Origin: JAJFUE01 sp041687335
GTDB lineage: Bacteria; Sumerlaeota; Sumerlaeia; MVZB01
Assembly: GCA_041687335.1 (NCBI GenBank)
Contig: JAWLCE010000025.1
Coordinates: forward strand, 1 to 64,000
Direction of reading: 5' to 3'
DNA length: 64,000 nt
Positions within the stretch are counted from its first letter, which is position 1; each line of letters starts with the position of its first letter. Made by a program: the position numbers and the translations under genes. This document shows positions 24,612-33,149 of the stretch, piece by piece. Below the pieces are notes generated by a model. That model was given only the letters and a program-made list of their open reading frames with translations. It was not told the origin of the DNA and made no database searches.

Positions 24612-25505
24612 TTAGACCACGTCGGCAAAGATTCTTTCGGTGCGCTTGAAATACCACAGCCCCAGCACCAGCAGCACCGCGATCGCCGGCAGGCCCGCCG
24701 CCGCCAGCAGGGCCACCTCGCCGCCGGTCATCACCGGCGCCGCGCGCTCGACGCCGTCAACCACGACCGCCTCCACCATCCGGTGTTGCAGCAGCGACCA
24801 GCGGAATCCCTCGACCGCGCCCACCATCGGATTGAGCCCATACAGGTAGCGCCACGCCCCCAGCCTCTCGGGCAACCCCGCAAAGCCAAGGATGACCGTC
24901 CCATACATCCAGATCTGCACGATGAACGGGATCATGTGGCGCACGTCGCGGTAGCGCACGTTGACCGCCGACAGCAACAGCCCCACTCCCAGCGCGGTCA
25001 GCATCATCATCAGCACGAAAATCGGCACCAGCGCGATCGTCGCCGCCGGCAGCACCCCGAACGCCAGCATCACCCCCAGCACGATCACCGAGCCGATCGC
25101 CAGGTCCACCAGGTTGGCGATCAGCGGGCCCAGCGGCGAATACAGCCGCGGAAAGTAGATCTTGGTCAGCATCGGCGCGTCCTGCACCATGCTGTTGCTC
25201 GACATCGTCAGCGAGTTCGAAAAATAGGTCCACGGCACCAGCACGGCCAGATAAAACAGAAACGGATTGAGCTGGTTGGTCGGCAGCCCCGCCACCCGCC
25301 CGAAGATCGTGCCGAAGATCAGCATGTTGGTGACCGGCACCAGCACCGCCCAGGCAAACCCCAGCAGCGTCTGCTTGTATTTGACCTTGATGTCGCGCCA
25401 GCTCAGGAACCAGAGCAGCTCGCGATACTGCCACAGCTCGGCCGTGTTGAGGCCCATCCAGCCGCGCGGGGGCTCGATCGTGGTCGTGAGGGGACTCGTC
25501 TTCAT
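24612..25505 (-). CDS. wzm: O-antigen ABC transporter permease, Wzm type
   Basis: 297 residues, ABC-2 type, about six membrane helices. 'ELLWFLSWRDIKVKYKQTLL' at the cytoplasmic N-terminus is characteristic of polysaccharide exporters, as are 'LNPFLFYLAVLVPWTYFSNS' and 'YGLNPMVGAVEGFRWSLL'. First gene of the five-gene minus-strand module (wzm, wzt, methyltransferase, GT4, GT2). The start at 25505 gives a normal N-terminus; in-frame ATGs at 25595 and 25676 add Gly/Pro-rich residues without homology. 115 bases separate it from wzt. It is divergent from hldE. Confidence 0.92.
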   Translation of the reverse strand: MKTSPLTTTIEPPRGWMGLNTAELWQYRELLWFLSWRDIKVKYKQTLLGFAWAVLVPVTNMLIFGTIFGRVAGLPTNQLNPFLFYLAVLVPWTYFSNSLTMSSNSMVQDAPMLTKIYFPRLYSPLGPLIANLVDLAIGSVIVLGVMLAFGVLPAATIALVPIFVLMMMLTALGVGLLLSAVNVRYRDVRHMIPFIVQIWMYGTVILGFAGLPERLGAWRYLYGLNPMVGAVEGFRWSLLQHRMVEAVVVDGVERAAPVMTGGEVALLAAAGLPAIAVLLVLGLWYFKRTERIFADVV

Positions 25506-25746
25506 GCCACCGGCCTGTGGAGCTCCTGACGGCGCGCCCGTGACCGTGGCGCGCGCCACGTCAGTATAAGTCCGCCCCCCGCCCGGCGCAATCATGACGG
25601 AACCCAATCCAAAGGAACCGATTAGCCGCGCCGTGTTTTCTGCTCTCCGGAAGCCTTTCCCCTCGCCCGATTTCAAATTGGAGTTTGATTCCAGCCCGCG
25701 CCGGGGCGTTTAATATGGCCGCGATGCAACTGCCGGGGAGGCGATG

Positions 25747-27261
25747 ATGACGCGACGGCCCGCCGCGGGTGAGCGGCTCGAACAACTGATCCAGTCCTTT
25801 GCCGGCCGGCGCGTCCTCGTCGCCGGCGACGTCATCCTGGACCGCTATATCTGGGGCGACGTCGAGCGCACCTCGCCCGAGGCTCCCGTGCCGGTGGTCC
25901 AGTGGCGCCGCCAGTCGATCAACTTGGGCGGCGCGGCCAACGTGATCGCCAACCTCTGCGCGCTGGGGGGCCGCCCCGAGCTGCTTGGCGTCGTCGGTGA
26001 GGACGAGGCGGCCGACCAGCTGCGCGGGCGCCTGCACGAACTCGGCGTCAGCGCGCGCGGACTCGTCGTCGACCGCGCCCGCCCCACCACCATCAAGACC
26101 CGCATCATGAGCCAGGGCCAGCAATTGCTGCGCCTGGACCGCGAGGATTCAGCCGCCTTCGCCGACGAACTTGGCCGCCGCCTGCTGGCCCGCTTCGAGA
26201 AGCTGCTGGCGCGCGCCGAGCTGGTCATCCTCTCCGACTATGACAAGGGAGTGCTGGCGCCCGCGCTCTGCCGCGCGATGATCGAACGCGCCCGCGCCGC
26301 CGGCCGCACCATCGTCATCGACCCCAAGGGGACCGACTGGCGCAAGTATCGCGGGGCCGACTTCGTGACCCCCAACCAGAAGGAGGCTCAGGCCGCTGCC
26401 GGCGTCCGCATCGATGGCGAGCCCGCTCTCGCCCAGGCGGCCGCGGCGCTGCGGCGCACCATCGCCGGCCGCGCCATCGTCGTCACCCGCGGCGCCCAGG
26501 GGGTCTCGGTCTTCGAGCGCGGGCGCCCCGCCGCCCATCTGCCCGCCCAGGCCCGCGCGGTCTACGATGTCACCGGCGCCGGCGACACCTTTATCGCCAC
26601 GCTGGCACTGGCGCTGGCGGCCGGCGGCTCCACCGTCGAGGCCGCCCGCCTCGGCAACGCCGCCGGCTCAATCGTGGTCGGCAAGCTCGGCGCCGCCACC
26701 GCCGACCCCGGCGAGCTGCTGGCCGCAGTCCGGCCCGGCCACGCCAGTTGGAAGCTGCGCTCGGTGGAGCAGCTCGCCGTCGAGCTGGAGTCGCTACGCG
26801 CGGCCGGCAAGCGCATCGTGCTGACCAACGGCTGCTTTGACCTCTTCCACATCGGCCACCTCAAGTTCCTGGAGCGCGCCCGCGCGCTGGGCGACGTGCT
26901 CGTGGTGGCGATCAACGCCGACGCCGGTGTGCGCCGCCTCAAGGGCCCGCCGCGCCCGATCCTGGGCGAGGAGGAGCGCGCCGCGCTGCTGGCCTCGCTC
27001 GGCGCGGTCGACTTCATCGTAGTCTTTCAGGAGGATACCCCCGAGCGGCTGCTCGAGCGCCTGCGCCCCGACGTGCTGGTCAAGGGCAAGACCCCCGGCG
27101 GCGAGATCGTCGGCCGCGCCATCGTCGAGCGCCACGGTGGTCGCGTGGAGGGCCTGCCGCTCCTGGGCGAGGTCACCACCGAGACCATGCTTGAGCGCAT
27201 CGCCCGCCAGGCGGCTGACCAGCCAAAGTTGGCGCCCGAGCCCCCTGCCGCGAGAAAATAA
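25747..27261 (+). CDS. hldE: Bifunctional heptose 7-phosphate kinase / heptose 1-phosphate adenylyltransferase
   Basis: 504 residues. The N-terminal PfkB kinase domain (about 1-325) has 'INLGGAANVIANLCALGG' and the catalytic 'DVTGAGDTFIATLALA'. The C-terminal nucleotidyltransferase (about 350-485) has 'VLTNGCFDLFHIGHLKFLER' (HxGH) and 'DVLVKGKTPGGEIVG'. Provides ADP-D-glycero-beta-D-manno-heptose for the LPS inner core. Of two adjacent ATGs, 25747 is 5 bases after GGGGAGG (25735-25741) and is preferred to 25744, which is only 2 bases away. Divergent from the O-antigen exporter, so core and O-chain genes sit together. Confidence 0.96.
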   Translation: MTRRPAAGERLEQLIQSFAGRRVLVAGDVILDRYIWGDVERTSPEAPVPVVQWRRQSINLGGAANVIANLCALGGRPELLGVVGEDEAADQLRGRLHELGVSARGLVVDRARPTTIKTRIMSQGQQLLRLDREDSAAFADELGRRLLARFEKLLARAELVILSDYDKGVLAPALCRAMIERARAAGRTIVIDPKGTDWRKYRGADFVTPNQKEAQAAAGVRIDGEPALAQAAAALRRTIAGRAIVVTRGAQGVSVFERGRPAAHLPAQARAVYDVTGAGDTFIATLALALAAGGSTVEAARLGNAAGSIVVGKLGAATADPGELLAAVRPGHASWKLRSVEQLAVELESLRAAGKRIVLTNGCFDLFHIGHLKFLERARALGDVLVVAINADAGVRRLKGPPRPILGEEERAALLASLGAVDFIVVFQEDTPERLLERLRPDVLVKGKTPGGEIVGRAIVERHGGRVEGLPLLGEVTTETMLERIARQAADQPKLAPEPPAARK

Positions 27262-27297
27262 ACCTCCAGCTCCCCGTGCCCCAAGGAGGCCGCCATC

Positions 27298-27795
27298 ATG
27301 AACCGTTCAATTTTAATGTTTGCTTTGCTTGCCATGCTCGCCGCGGCGCCCGCCTGCCGCCGGCCCGTGGCCCCCCCGCCGCCGCCGCTACCGGCTGCAG
27401 CGGCACCCGATAATGGTTATGGCACCACCTCGACTCGCCGCCACTACACCGACGAGGGCATCCTGATTGGCACCCTGAACCAGCCGATGGAGCGCGTGCT
27501 CGAAGTTCTCCCACAGGCCGTCGGCCGCTTCGGCGTCGATGTCGAGGACTCCACCGCCACCAACACCAATGCCCGGCTCGACGGCATGCTGGGCACCGGC
27601 GAGGAAGCCCAGCGACTGGCGATCGATCTGACCAGCCTCAGCCCGCATGCCACCCGCATCGCCATCAAGATCGGCATGTTCGGCAACCGTCAGGCCTCAA
27701 ACGCCATCACCGACGAAATCGTGCGCCGGCTGGACGGGCCCGTCGCGGCCGTCCCCCCCGATGAGGTTGAGGAATTGATCCAGGCGGAAAATTAG
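27298..27795 (+). CDS. Putative lipoprotein, DUF3568-like
   Basis: 165 residues. Signal peptide ending 'LAAAPAC' (Cys20), an imperfect lipobox, then a Pro/Ala linker. The single domain ends in 'TRIAIKIGMFGNRQASNAIT', close to the pattern of DUF3568 lipoproteins (small alpha/beta proteins of unknown role in the Gram-negative envelope). AAGGAGG (27283-27289) is the best Shine-Dalgarno in the window, 8 bases before the ATG. It follows hldE by 36 bases and converges on the GT2 gene with only 4 bases between stops. Confidence 0.78.
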   Translation: MNRSILMFALLAMLAAAPACRRPVAPPPPPLPAAAAPDNGYGTTSTRRHYTDEGILIGTLNQPMERVLEVLPQAVGRFGVDVEDSTATNTNARLDGMLGTGEEAQRLAIDLTSLSPHATRIAIKIGMFGNRQASNAITDEIVRRLDGPVAAVPPDEVEELIQAEN

Positions 27796-27799
27796 TGCC

Positions 27800-28867
27800 T
27801 CAGGGCGCCGCGTGTTGCTCGGGGCCGTCGGGCGCGGGGGGAGCGCTCTTGCGCGCCACGCCGCCGCGGCGATAGGTGACGCCTCCCCAGCGCCAACTGG
27901 GCGCCACCAGCAGGCTCGGGTAAACCCAAACTCCCATCAGCATCAGCGCCGGCTCATAGAGCCAGAGTGACTGCAGCCGATTGGGGCCATACTTGCTGAT
28001 CGAGAACGCAATCGCGAGCAATCCCAGCAGATAGCGCGCCAGCAGCAGGGTCACCCACCCCCCGCCGACCCCAATCGCCATCCCCAGCAGCACCCAATTT
28101 GAAATGATCATCAGCAGGAAGATCAGCGTGACGGCCGTGGCCATCGAACGGCTGCGCCGGCGCCGCCGCGAGATCATTTCGCCCAGGTTGCGGGCGCAGG
28201 CATTCTGCACCGCCGGCGACCGCAGCATGCGCACGCTCCAGCCCGCCCGGCAGAGCGCCTGCCCCAGCGCCAGGTCGGGAGCGGGGGCGAAACCGATCTG
28301 TTCAAAGCCGCCGATCTCGAGGTAGGCCTGCCGCCGGATCGCCAGGTTGGCGGCAAAGACCCCGCAGGCCAGCCCGCGCCGGTGCGCCCAGGCATAAAGA
28401 TTGTAAACCATCAACACGTCGAGCGACTGAAAGCGCGCCAGCGCGCGCGGCCGTCCGGCAAAAATCACCGGCCCCGTGACGGCGCCGTCGCGATAGCCCA
28501 TGTGCCCGACCAGCTCGCGCATCCAGTCGCGTGGCACACGCCCGCCCGCGTCCGTCACCAGCACGATCTCGCCGCGGGCGGCCCGCAGGCCCAGGTCCAG
28601 CGCCGCCTGCCGGGTGGTCAGCCCCGGAACCGGCTCCTCCAGCCTCAGCACGCGCAGGTTGGCCAGCCCCGCCCCGCGCGCCCGCTCGGCCGTCTGGTCG
28701 GTGGAGCGATCGTCAACCAGCAGCACCTCGACCCGTTCCATCGGAAAGTCCTGGCCACGGATCGCCCCCAGGCAGGCCTCGATCCGTTCGGCCTCATTGT
28801 GGGCCGTCACCAGCACCGTGACCTGTGGTTCGGGTGGCGGCGGGGGTGGTGGTTCACGTCGCAACAT
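27800..28867 (-). CDS. Membrane-associated family 2 glycosyltransferase
   Basis: 355 residues. After a Pro-rich start, the GT-A domain has 'VTVLVTAHNEAERIEACLGA', 'VEVLLVDDRSTDQT' and 'IVLVTDAGGRVPRDWM', where DAG stands in for the usual DxD. 'GFAPAPDLALGQALCRAGWS' occupies the acceptor-loop position. About three hydrophobic helices (roughly 245-325) close the protein, so it should sit at the inner membrane. The canonical QxxRW is not evident: an Arg-rich 'SRRRRRSRS' segment occurs instead, so activity is less certain. Product unknown. Confidence 0.8.
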   Translation of the reverse strand: MLRREPPPPPPPEPQVTVLVTAHNEAERIEACLGAIRGQDFPMERVEVLLVDDRSTDQTAERARGAGLANLRVLRLEEPVPGLTTRQAALDLGLRAARGEIVLVTDAGGRVPRDWMRELVGHMGYRDGAVTGPVIFAGRPRALARFQSLDVLMVYNLYAWAHRRGLACGVFAANLAIRRQAYLEIGGFEQIGFAPAPDLALGQALCRAGWSVRMLRSPAVQNACARNLGEMISRRRRRSRSMATAVTLIFLLMIISNWVLLGMAIGVGGGWVTLLLARYLLGLLAIAFSISKYGPNRLQSLWLYEPALMLMGVWVYPSLLVAPSWRWGGVTYRRGGVARKSAPPAPDGPEQHAAP

Positions 28868-29050
28868 GTTCTACGGCATCCTCTGTGGGCTCATTGGCAC
28901 CGGCACAGATACATCTTACATCCGCCCGCCCGCCGATACAACGGCTGGCGGCACGACGAAGAATTGGTGCATAAGCATCAGCGAATATCCGTAAAATCCG
29001 CCAATCCGTGTCCCATTCCTCCGCGCCATCCCGCATCGCCCGACCGTCGG

Positions 29051-30085
29051 CTACTTCTTGGCCGCCGCCCGCGGGGCGATCCGCACCGGCCGCCCGCTCT
29101 CGATCGAGCGACGCTCGCGGTCGACAAACTCGATCGACTCCAGCGAGCTGTCGGCGGTGACGATCTTCGGCCGGCGCCGCTTTTCAATGCACTCGAGCAG
29201 GTAGTCGATCTCGCGGGCGTAGCCGTCGCCCTCGCCGACGTCCAGCCGCGCCGAGCCCTCGGTCGTGTGCACCATCAGCCCCTCGCCCGAGGACAGGTTG
29301 TAGGCCAGCGTCGCCTTGTCGCAGCGGATCGTAAATTCCATGTTGAACGGCCCCTGGTAGCACCAGCCGCCGATCAGCGTGGCCCGCGCGCCGTTGGCGT
29401 AGTCAAAACTCGCGTGCACCACGTCGATGTCCTTGCTGGGGCCCTTGTCGCCCCAGGCGCTGATCCGCTCGGGCTTGCCCAGCAGGTAGAGCGCATAGTC
29501 GACGTCATGGATGTGCAGGTCGAGCAGCGCCCCGCCGCTGGCGGCCGCGTTCATCAGCCAGTTCTGGTAGCCCCAGGTGGGCGGGCTGCTCATCCGGCGC
29601 ATGAACAGCTCGCGCACGCGCCCGTAGCGGCGGCTCTTGCACAGCTCGTGGGCCGCGGCATACTCCGGCCAGAAGCGGATGCAGTGGCCGACCATGAAGT
29701 AACCCTTGGCCGCCTTGGCCGCGTCGCGGATGGCGCGGGCGTCCTTGACGCTGGCCGCCATCGGCTTCTCGAGCAGCACGTGCTTGCCCGCCTTCAGCGC
29801 CGCCACCGCGACCTCGCGGTGAAAATCGGTCCGCAGGCAGATGTCGACCAGTTGGATCTCGGGGTCGGCCAACATCTCGCGATAATCTGTCATCGTCTTG
29901 ATGCCGCTCAGGTCCTCGGCCTGCTTGGCCTCGCCGATGTTGCCGCCGATGCTGCCCCACTCCCCGCGCAGGCGCGACTCCTGGGCGTCGCACAGCGCCG
30001 CCACGCGCGCGCGCGGGTTCGCCTTGTAGATGTTGTAGTGGGTCACGCCCATGAACCCAAGGCCGATGATGCCGACGTTGATCAT
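29051..30085 (-). CDS. Cytoplasmic Gfo/Idh/MocA-family oxidoreductase
   Basis: 344 residues, no signal peptide. Starts directly with 'NVGIIGLGFMGVTHYNIYKA' (GxGxxG present) and carries 'HVLLEKPMAAS' with the catalytic Lys of the EKP motif, and 'GGALLDLHIHDVDYALYLLG' with the usual DxxxH pair. AGGGGAG lies about 9 bases before the ATG. Unlike the exported relatives at 10.5-14.6 kb, it should act in the cytosol as an NAD(P)-dependent sugar or inositol dehydrogenase. It lies 175 bases downstream of the ceramidase-like gene on the same strand. Substrate unknown. Confidence 0.92.
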   Translation of the reverse strand: MINVGIIGLGFMGVTHYNIYKANPRARVAALCDAQESRLRGEWGSIGGNIGEAKQAEDLSGIKTMTDYREMLADPEIQLVDICLRTDFHREVAVAALKAGKHVLLEKPMAASVKDARAIRDAAKAAKGYFMVGHCIRFWPEYAAAHELCKSRRYGRVRELFMRRMSSPPTWGYQNWLMNAAASGGALLDLHIHDVDYALYLLGKPERISAWGDKGPSKDIDVVHASFDYANGARATLIGGWCYQGPFNMEFTIRCDKATLAYNLSSGEGLMVHTTEGSARLDVGEGDGYAREIDYLLECIEKRRRPKIVTADSSLESIEFVDRERRSIESGRPVRIAPRAAAKK

Positions 30086-30186
30086 TTACGATGGCTCCCC
30101 TGAAATATGGCTCGCACAGCCGAATCTGAATCAAGAAATCACATTCCCGCCTCACTGTCCATTGCATCCCCAATGCATCCATATCC

Positions 30187-30260
30187 GCGAAAATTCGTTA
30201 AATCCGTAAATCCGCGTCCCATTCCCCCGCGAAAATCCGTTAAATCCGCAAATCCGCGTC
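30187..30260. repeat. Two adjacent 'atccgcaaatccgcgtcc' phrase repeats
   Basis: Two copies of a roughly 40-base unit (about 30187-30226 and 30228-30267): 'cgcgaaaatccgttaaatcc', then 'gcaaatccgcgtcc'. Relatives are at 28982-29020, 46311-46337, 63040-63086 and 63310-63363. Most of the Gfo/ceramidase spacer is this repeat. Confidence 0.75.
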
Positions 30261-31568
30261 CTATTCCCCCGCCCCCAGCGACCCGACCAGCTCGACCGCC
30301 GCGTCGCGCACCCGCTCGTGCGCGCCCGGCGCCACGCGCGGGATCCCGCCATAGATGAACGACATGTCGGGCTCATAGCCCCCCTCGGCGACGGCCTCGG
30401 GTGGGCAGAGGTAGCCGTTGTAGCCATTGGCGTAGCCAACAATACTGACCTCGCGCCCGGCCCCCGCGGCGATCTCGCCGCGGATGCGCGAGAAGACCTC
30501 GCCCCCGACGCAGACGAGAACCCGCCCGCCAACTTCAACCGCCTGCAGTTCCATCGGCAGCGTGCGCGGCAGCGTCCCGCTGGCCGCCTGCTGGTCCATC
30601 AGCGCCTCCCAGCGGCGCACCCCCTCCACCAGCCGGTTGCGGATGTAGCCGGTCGGATCGTCGAAGTCGGCGATCGCCTTGACCTTTGGATTTCGCCCCT
30701 CTAGGTCGGCCAGGTATTGATCCGCGTAGCGCCGACTGGTCGCCAGGTCCTCGAGCGCAATCGGGATGATCTCGCTGGCGCTGCGAATTCGCTCATCGGC
30801 GAGCGGCCGGGCGCCATCCAGCGCCGCGGCGGCCGCCCGCGCGACCTGCTCGCCCAGCGCCTCCACCTTGGCAAAATCGGTGGTCTTGGCCGGCGGATTG
30901 AGGTTAGCCGCCGCGCCATTGGTCCACAGCACCACCGGACGGCCCGGCAGGTTCTGCTCCAGCCGGCGCGCCGCCGCCCCGGCGACGTCACCGCTGATCA
31001 GCCGATTGTCGTAGTTGAGCATCGTGTTGTGCATCGGCAGGTTCGCGAGCACCGCCGCCCAGCTGCCGTCCTCGCGCCGCCAGCCGATCGCGCTCAGGCG
31101 CGTGTCGACGTGCGCCGAGGGCCGCGCGCGCCGGTCGATCGCCACCGCCGCCTCGGTCTCGCCCGCCACCGCCGTCGCCTCGTGCATGTCGGCCAGCGCG
31201 GCCGCCGCCACATCCAGCAGCCGCCGCGCCAGCATCGCCTCGAACTCCGGCTCAGGCTCGCCGGCGTTGATCAGCGGCATCGTCGTCGGGGCGGAGTGCG
31301 TATGCGTGGCCGAGATCACGACCTCTTCGCGGGCCAGCCCGTCGCGCGCGAGCAGCGCCCCCTTCAGCTCGTCGACGAACTCGTTCCTGAAGCAGAGCAC
31401 ATCGGCGTGGAGCCAGAGCAGCCGCCCCCCGCCGCCCCCCTGCAGCGCCAGCGCGCGCGCCAGGATCGGGTCGTGGACCCCGGCGGCGGGCTGCACCCGG
31501 CCGGCATAACCCGACAGCTCGGGCGTGCCCGTCGGGGTGATGTCAACCTGCGCGGCGCCGACCAGCAT
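30261..31568 (-). CDS. Neutral/alkaline ceramidase N-terminal-domain-like hydrolase
   Basis: 435 residues. Matches the N-terminal catalytic domain of neutral ceramidases: 'VGAAQVDITPTGTPELSGYA', the zinc-site segment 'VVISATHTHSAPT', 'LPMHNTMLNYDNRLISGDVA', then 'VCVGGEVFSRIRGEI' and 'VGYANGYNGYLCPP..GGYE'. No signal peptide and no C-terminal domain (true ceramidases exceed 600 residues and are secreted), so this is a cytosolic, single-domain version. Such proteins are common in Planctomycetes-like genomes and probably hydrolyse an amide or ester other than ceramide. The ATG sits 3 bases after the DegT stop, indicating an operon. Confidence 0.85.
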   Translation of the reverse strand: MLVGAAQVDITPTGTPELSGYAGRVQPAAGVHDPILARALALQGGGGGRLLWLHADVLCFRNEFVDELKGALLARDGLAREEVVISATHTHSAPTTMPLINAGEPEPEFEAMLARRLLDVAAAALADMHEATAVAGETEAAVAIDRRARPSAHVDTRLSAIGWRREDGSWAAVLANLPMHNTMLNYDNRLISGDVAGAAARRLEQNLPGRPVVLWTNGAAANLNPPAKTTDFAKVEALGEQVARAAAAALDGARPLADERIRSASEIIPIALEDLATSRRYADQYLADLEGRNPKVKAIADFDDPTGYIRNRLVEGVRRWEALMDQQAASGTLPRTLPMELQAVEVGGRVLVCVGGEVFSRIRGEIAAGAGREVSIVGYANGYNGYLCPPEAVAEGGYEPDMSFIYGGIPRVAPGAHERVRDAAVELVGSLGAGE

Positions 31569-31571
31569 CGC

Positions 31572-32837
31572 TCAGGCCCTCGCCTTCTGCGCCGCGATCC
31601 CGCGCAACTGGTTGCGCCCGGCATCGAGCTTTTCGAAGGCCGTCGCGAACGCCTCGGTCAGCTCGGGCGTCCCCAGCAGGTTCTTCTGATGGATCCACAT
31701 CGCCTCGGACTGGCTGGCCTTGTCGGCCACCGGGCAATCCACCGCCGTCAGGTCCAGCTCCGGCGCCAGCGCCCGGTAACCTTGGTAAGGTCCGAATTCA
31801 CGGTTCTCGAAGAGCGGCTGGCGGAACAGCGCAATCGGGTAGCCCGCCGCCAGCGGCAGCCCCTCGGCCTGCGCCGCCTCGATGAACAGCTCGCGCGGGA
31901 ATCCCCACGCCTGTTCGTCATAACGGATGACCAGCAGGTGGAAGGCGTGGCGCGTGACCTCGGCCCGCTCGATCGGCTGGGTCGCCAGCCCCTCGATGCG
32001 GTTGATCCGCGCCGCCAGCGCGCGCGCGTTCGCCGTGCGCCGCTCACACCACTCCTCGAGCTGGTCGAGCTGGCAATCAAGGATCGCCCCCTGGAACTCG
32101 CCCAGCCGATGATTGCCCCCCAACCGGAAGTGCCGATACCAGGGCTGCCCCGGCTCGCGCCCGCAGTTGTGCAGCGAGAACATCATCTCCGCCAGCGCCT
32201 TGTCGTTGGTGATCATGATGCCGCCCTCGCCGGCGCTCATGTTCTTCGAGGCCTGGAACGAAAAGCAGCCGATGTGCCCGATCGAGCCGGCGGCGCGCCC
32301 CTTGTATTTCGCCCCGTGCGCGTGGCAGGCATCCTCGATCACGTAGAGCCCGTGGCGGTTGGCCAGCTCCATGATCGCATCCATGTCCGCCGGCTGGCCC
32401 GCCAGGTGCACCGGGATGATCGCGCGCGTGCGCGGCGTGATCGCCCGCTCGATCGCGGCCGGGTCGATGCAGTAGGTGTCGGGCTCGATGTCGACGAAGA
32501 TCGGCGCCGCGTTGACCTCCAGCACCGCCGTCGCCGTCGCCATGAAGGTGAAGGGCGGCACGATCACCTCGTCGCCCGGCTGGATCCCGATCGCCATCAG
32601 CGCCAGCTTGAGCGCGATCGTCCCGCTGCTGCACGCGATGCCATACTCGCAATCATGGGCCTTCGCGAAGCGCTGCTCAAAGCGCGCCACGACCGACTCC
32701 CCCTCCAGTCGCCCCCAGCGACCGCTGCGCAGCACCCCCAGCAGCGCCTCCTCCTCCCGCGCCCCGCGGACCGGCCAGACCGGCAGTTCTCCCTGAATCG
32801 CGGCATCGCCCCCGTTGATCGCAAGCAGCTCAACCAT
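31572..32837 (-). CDS. DegT/DnrJ/EryC1/StrS-family PLP aminotransferase
   Basis: 421 residues. PLP-binding features: 'YGIACSSGTIALKLALMAIG', the Asp in 'YVIEDACHAHGAKYKGR', and the Schiff-base Lys in 'CFSFQASKNMSAGEGGIMIT'. 'DEVIVPPFTFMATATAVLEV' is a family block. These enzymes convert keto-sugars to amino-sugars (or act as related dehydratases). Start at 32837 ('MVELLAINGG') is favoured over 32924, which would add 29 residues reaching into the repeat-bearing spacer. It heads a run with the ceramidase-like and Gfo/Idh/MocA genes, which suggests small-molecule amino-sugar metabolism rather than cell-surface synthesis, though no Wzx/Wzy or GT is beside it. Confidence 0.9.
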   Translation of the reverse strand: MVELLAINGGDAAIQGELPVWPVRGAREEEALLGVLRSGRWGRLEGESVVARFEQRFAKAHDCEYGIACSSGTIALKLALMAIGIQPGDEVIVPPFTFMATATAVLEVNAAPIFVDIEPDTYCIDPAAIERAITPRTRAIIPVHLAGQPADMDAIMELANRHGLYVIEDACHAHGAKYKGRAAGSIGHIGCFSFQASKNMSAGEGGIMITNDKALAEMMFSLHNCGREPGQPWYRHFRLGGNHRLGEFQGAILDCQLDQLEEWCERRTANARALAARINRIEGLATQPIERAEVTRHAFHLLVIRYDEQAWGFPRELFIEAAQAEGLPLAAGYPIALFRQPLFENREFGPYQGYRALAPELDLTAVDCPVADKASQSEAMWIHQKNLLGTPELTEAFATAFEKLDAGRNQLRGIAAQKARA

Positions 32838-33149
32838 TATCCCTCGCTCCTGGTTTTTTTGGATCAGGTCACAGCCTATGTTTATAACCGAGCCCTCGCC
32901 CGGTGGCCAATGGATTTCGCCCAATTCGTAGTCCCGCTTGATTCATGGTCCCGCCTGGTTCGTAGTCCCGCCTTCAGGCGGGAGGCCAACACCTATAGAC
33001 TGGATTCCGTCTCCCCTTCGGGGCAGGGGTCTCTACCCGATTGGTGAGATTTGAACTCAAAACCCTTTGCGCTTCCTCTGCGTTCTCCGCGCCTTTGCGG
33101 TTCAATCTTCCAAGTCAAAACATCCGACCGACCGCCACCAGCGGCTCCT
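32838..33149. repeat. Spacer with 17-base tandem hairpin repeat and phrase repeat
   Basis: Three units start exactly 17 bases apart at 32925, 32942 and 32959 ('ttcgtagtcccgcttga' and variants). The last completes a CCCGCCT-TC-AGGCGGG hairpin also present at about 3564-3582. A 41-base 'tttgcgcttcctctgcgttc' element at 33066-33106 matches 19930-19970. No gene seen. Confidence 0.8.

Noticed and set aside
27800..28867. Possible second, inactive copy of a GT2 from the O-antigen cluster
   Set aside because: The sequence is too different from 20086-21024 to be a recent copy, and most GT-A core elements are present; only the DxD position is atypical, so I keep it as a separate glycosyltransferase.
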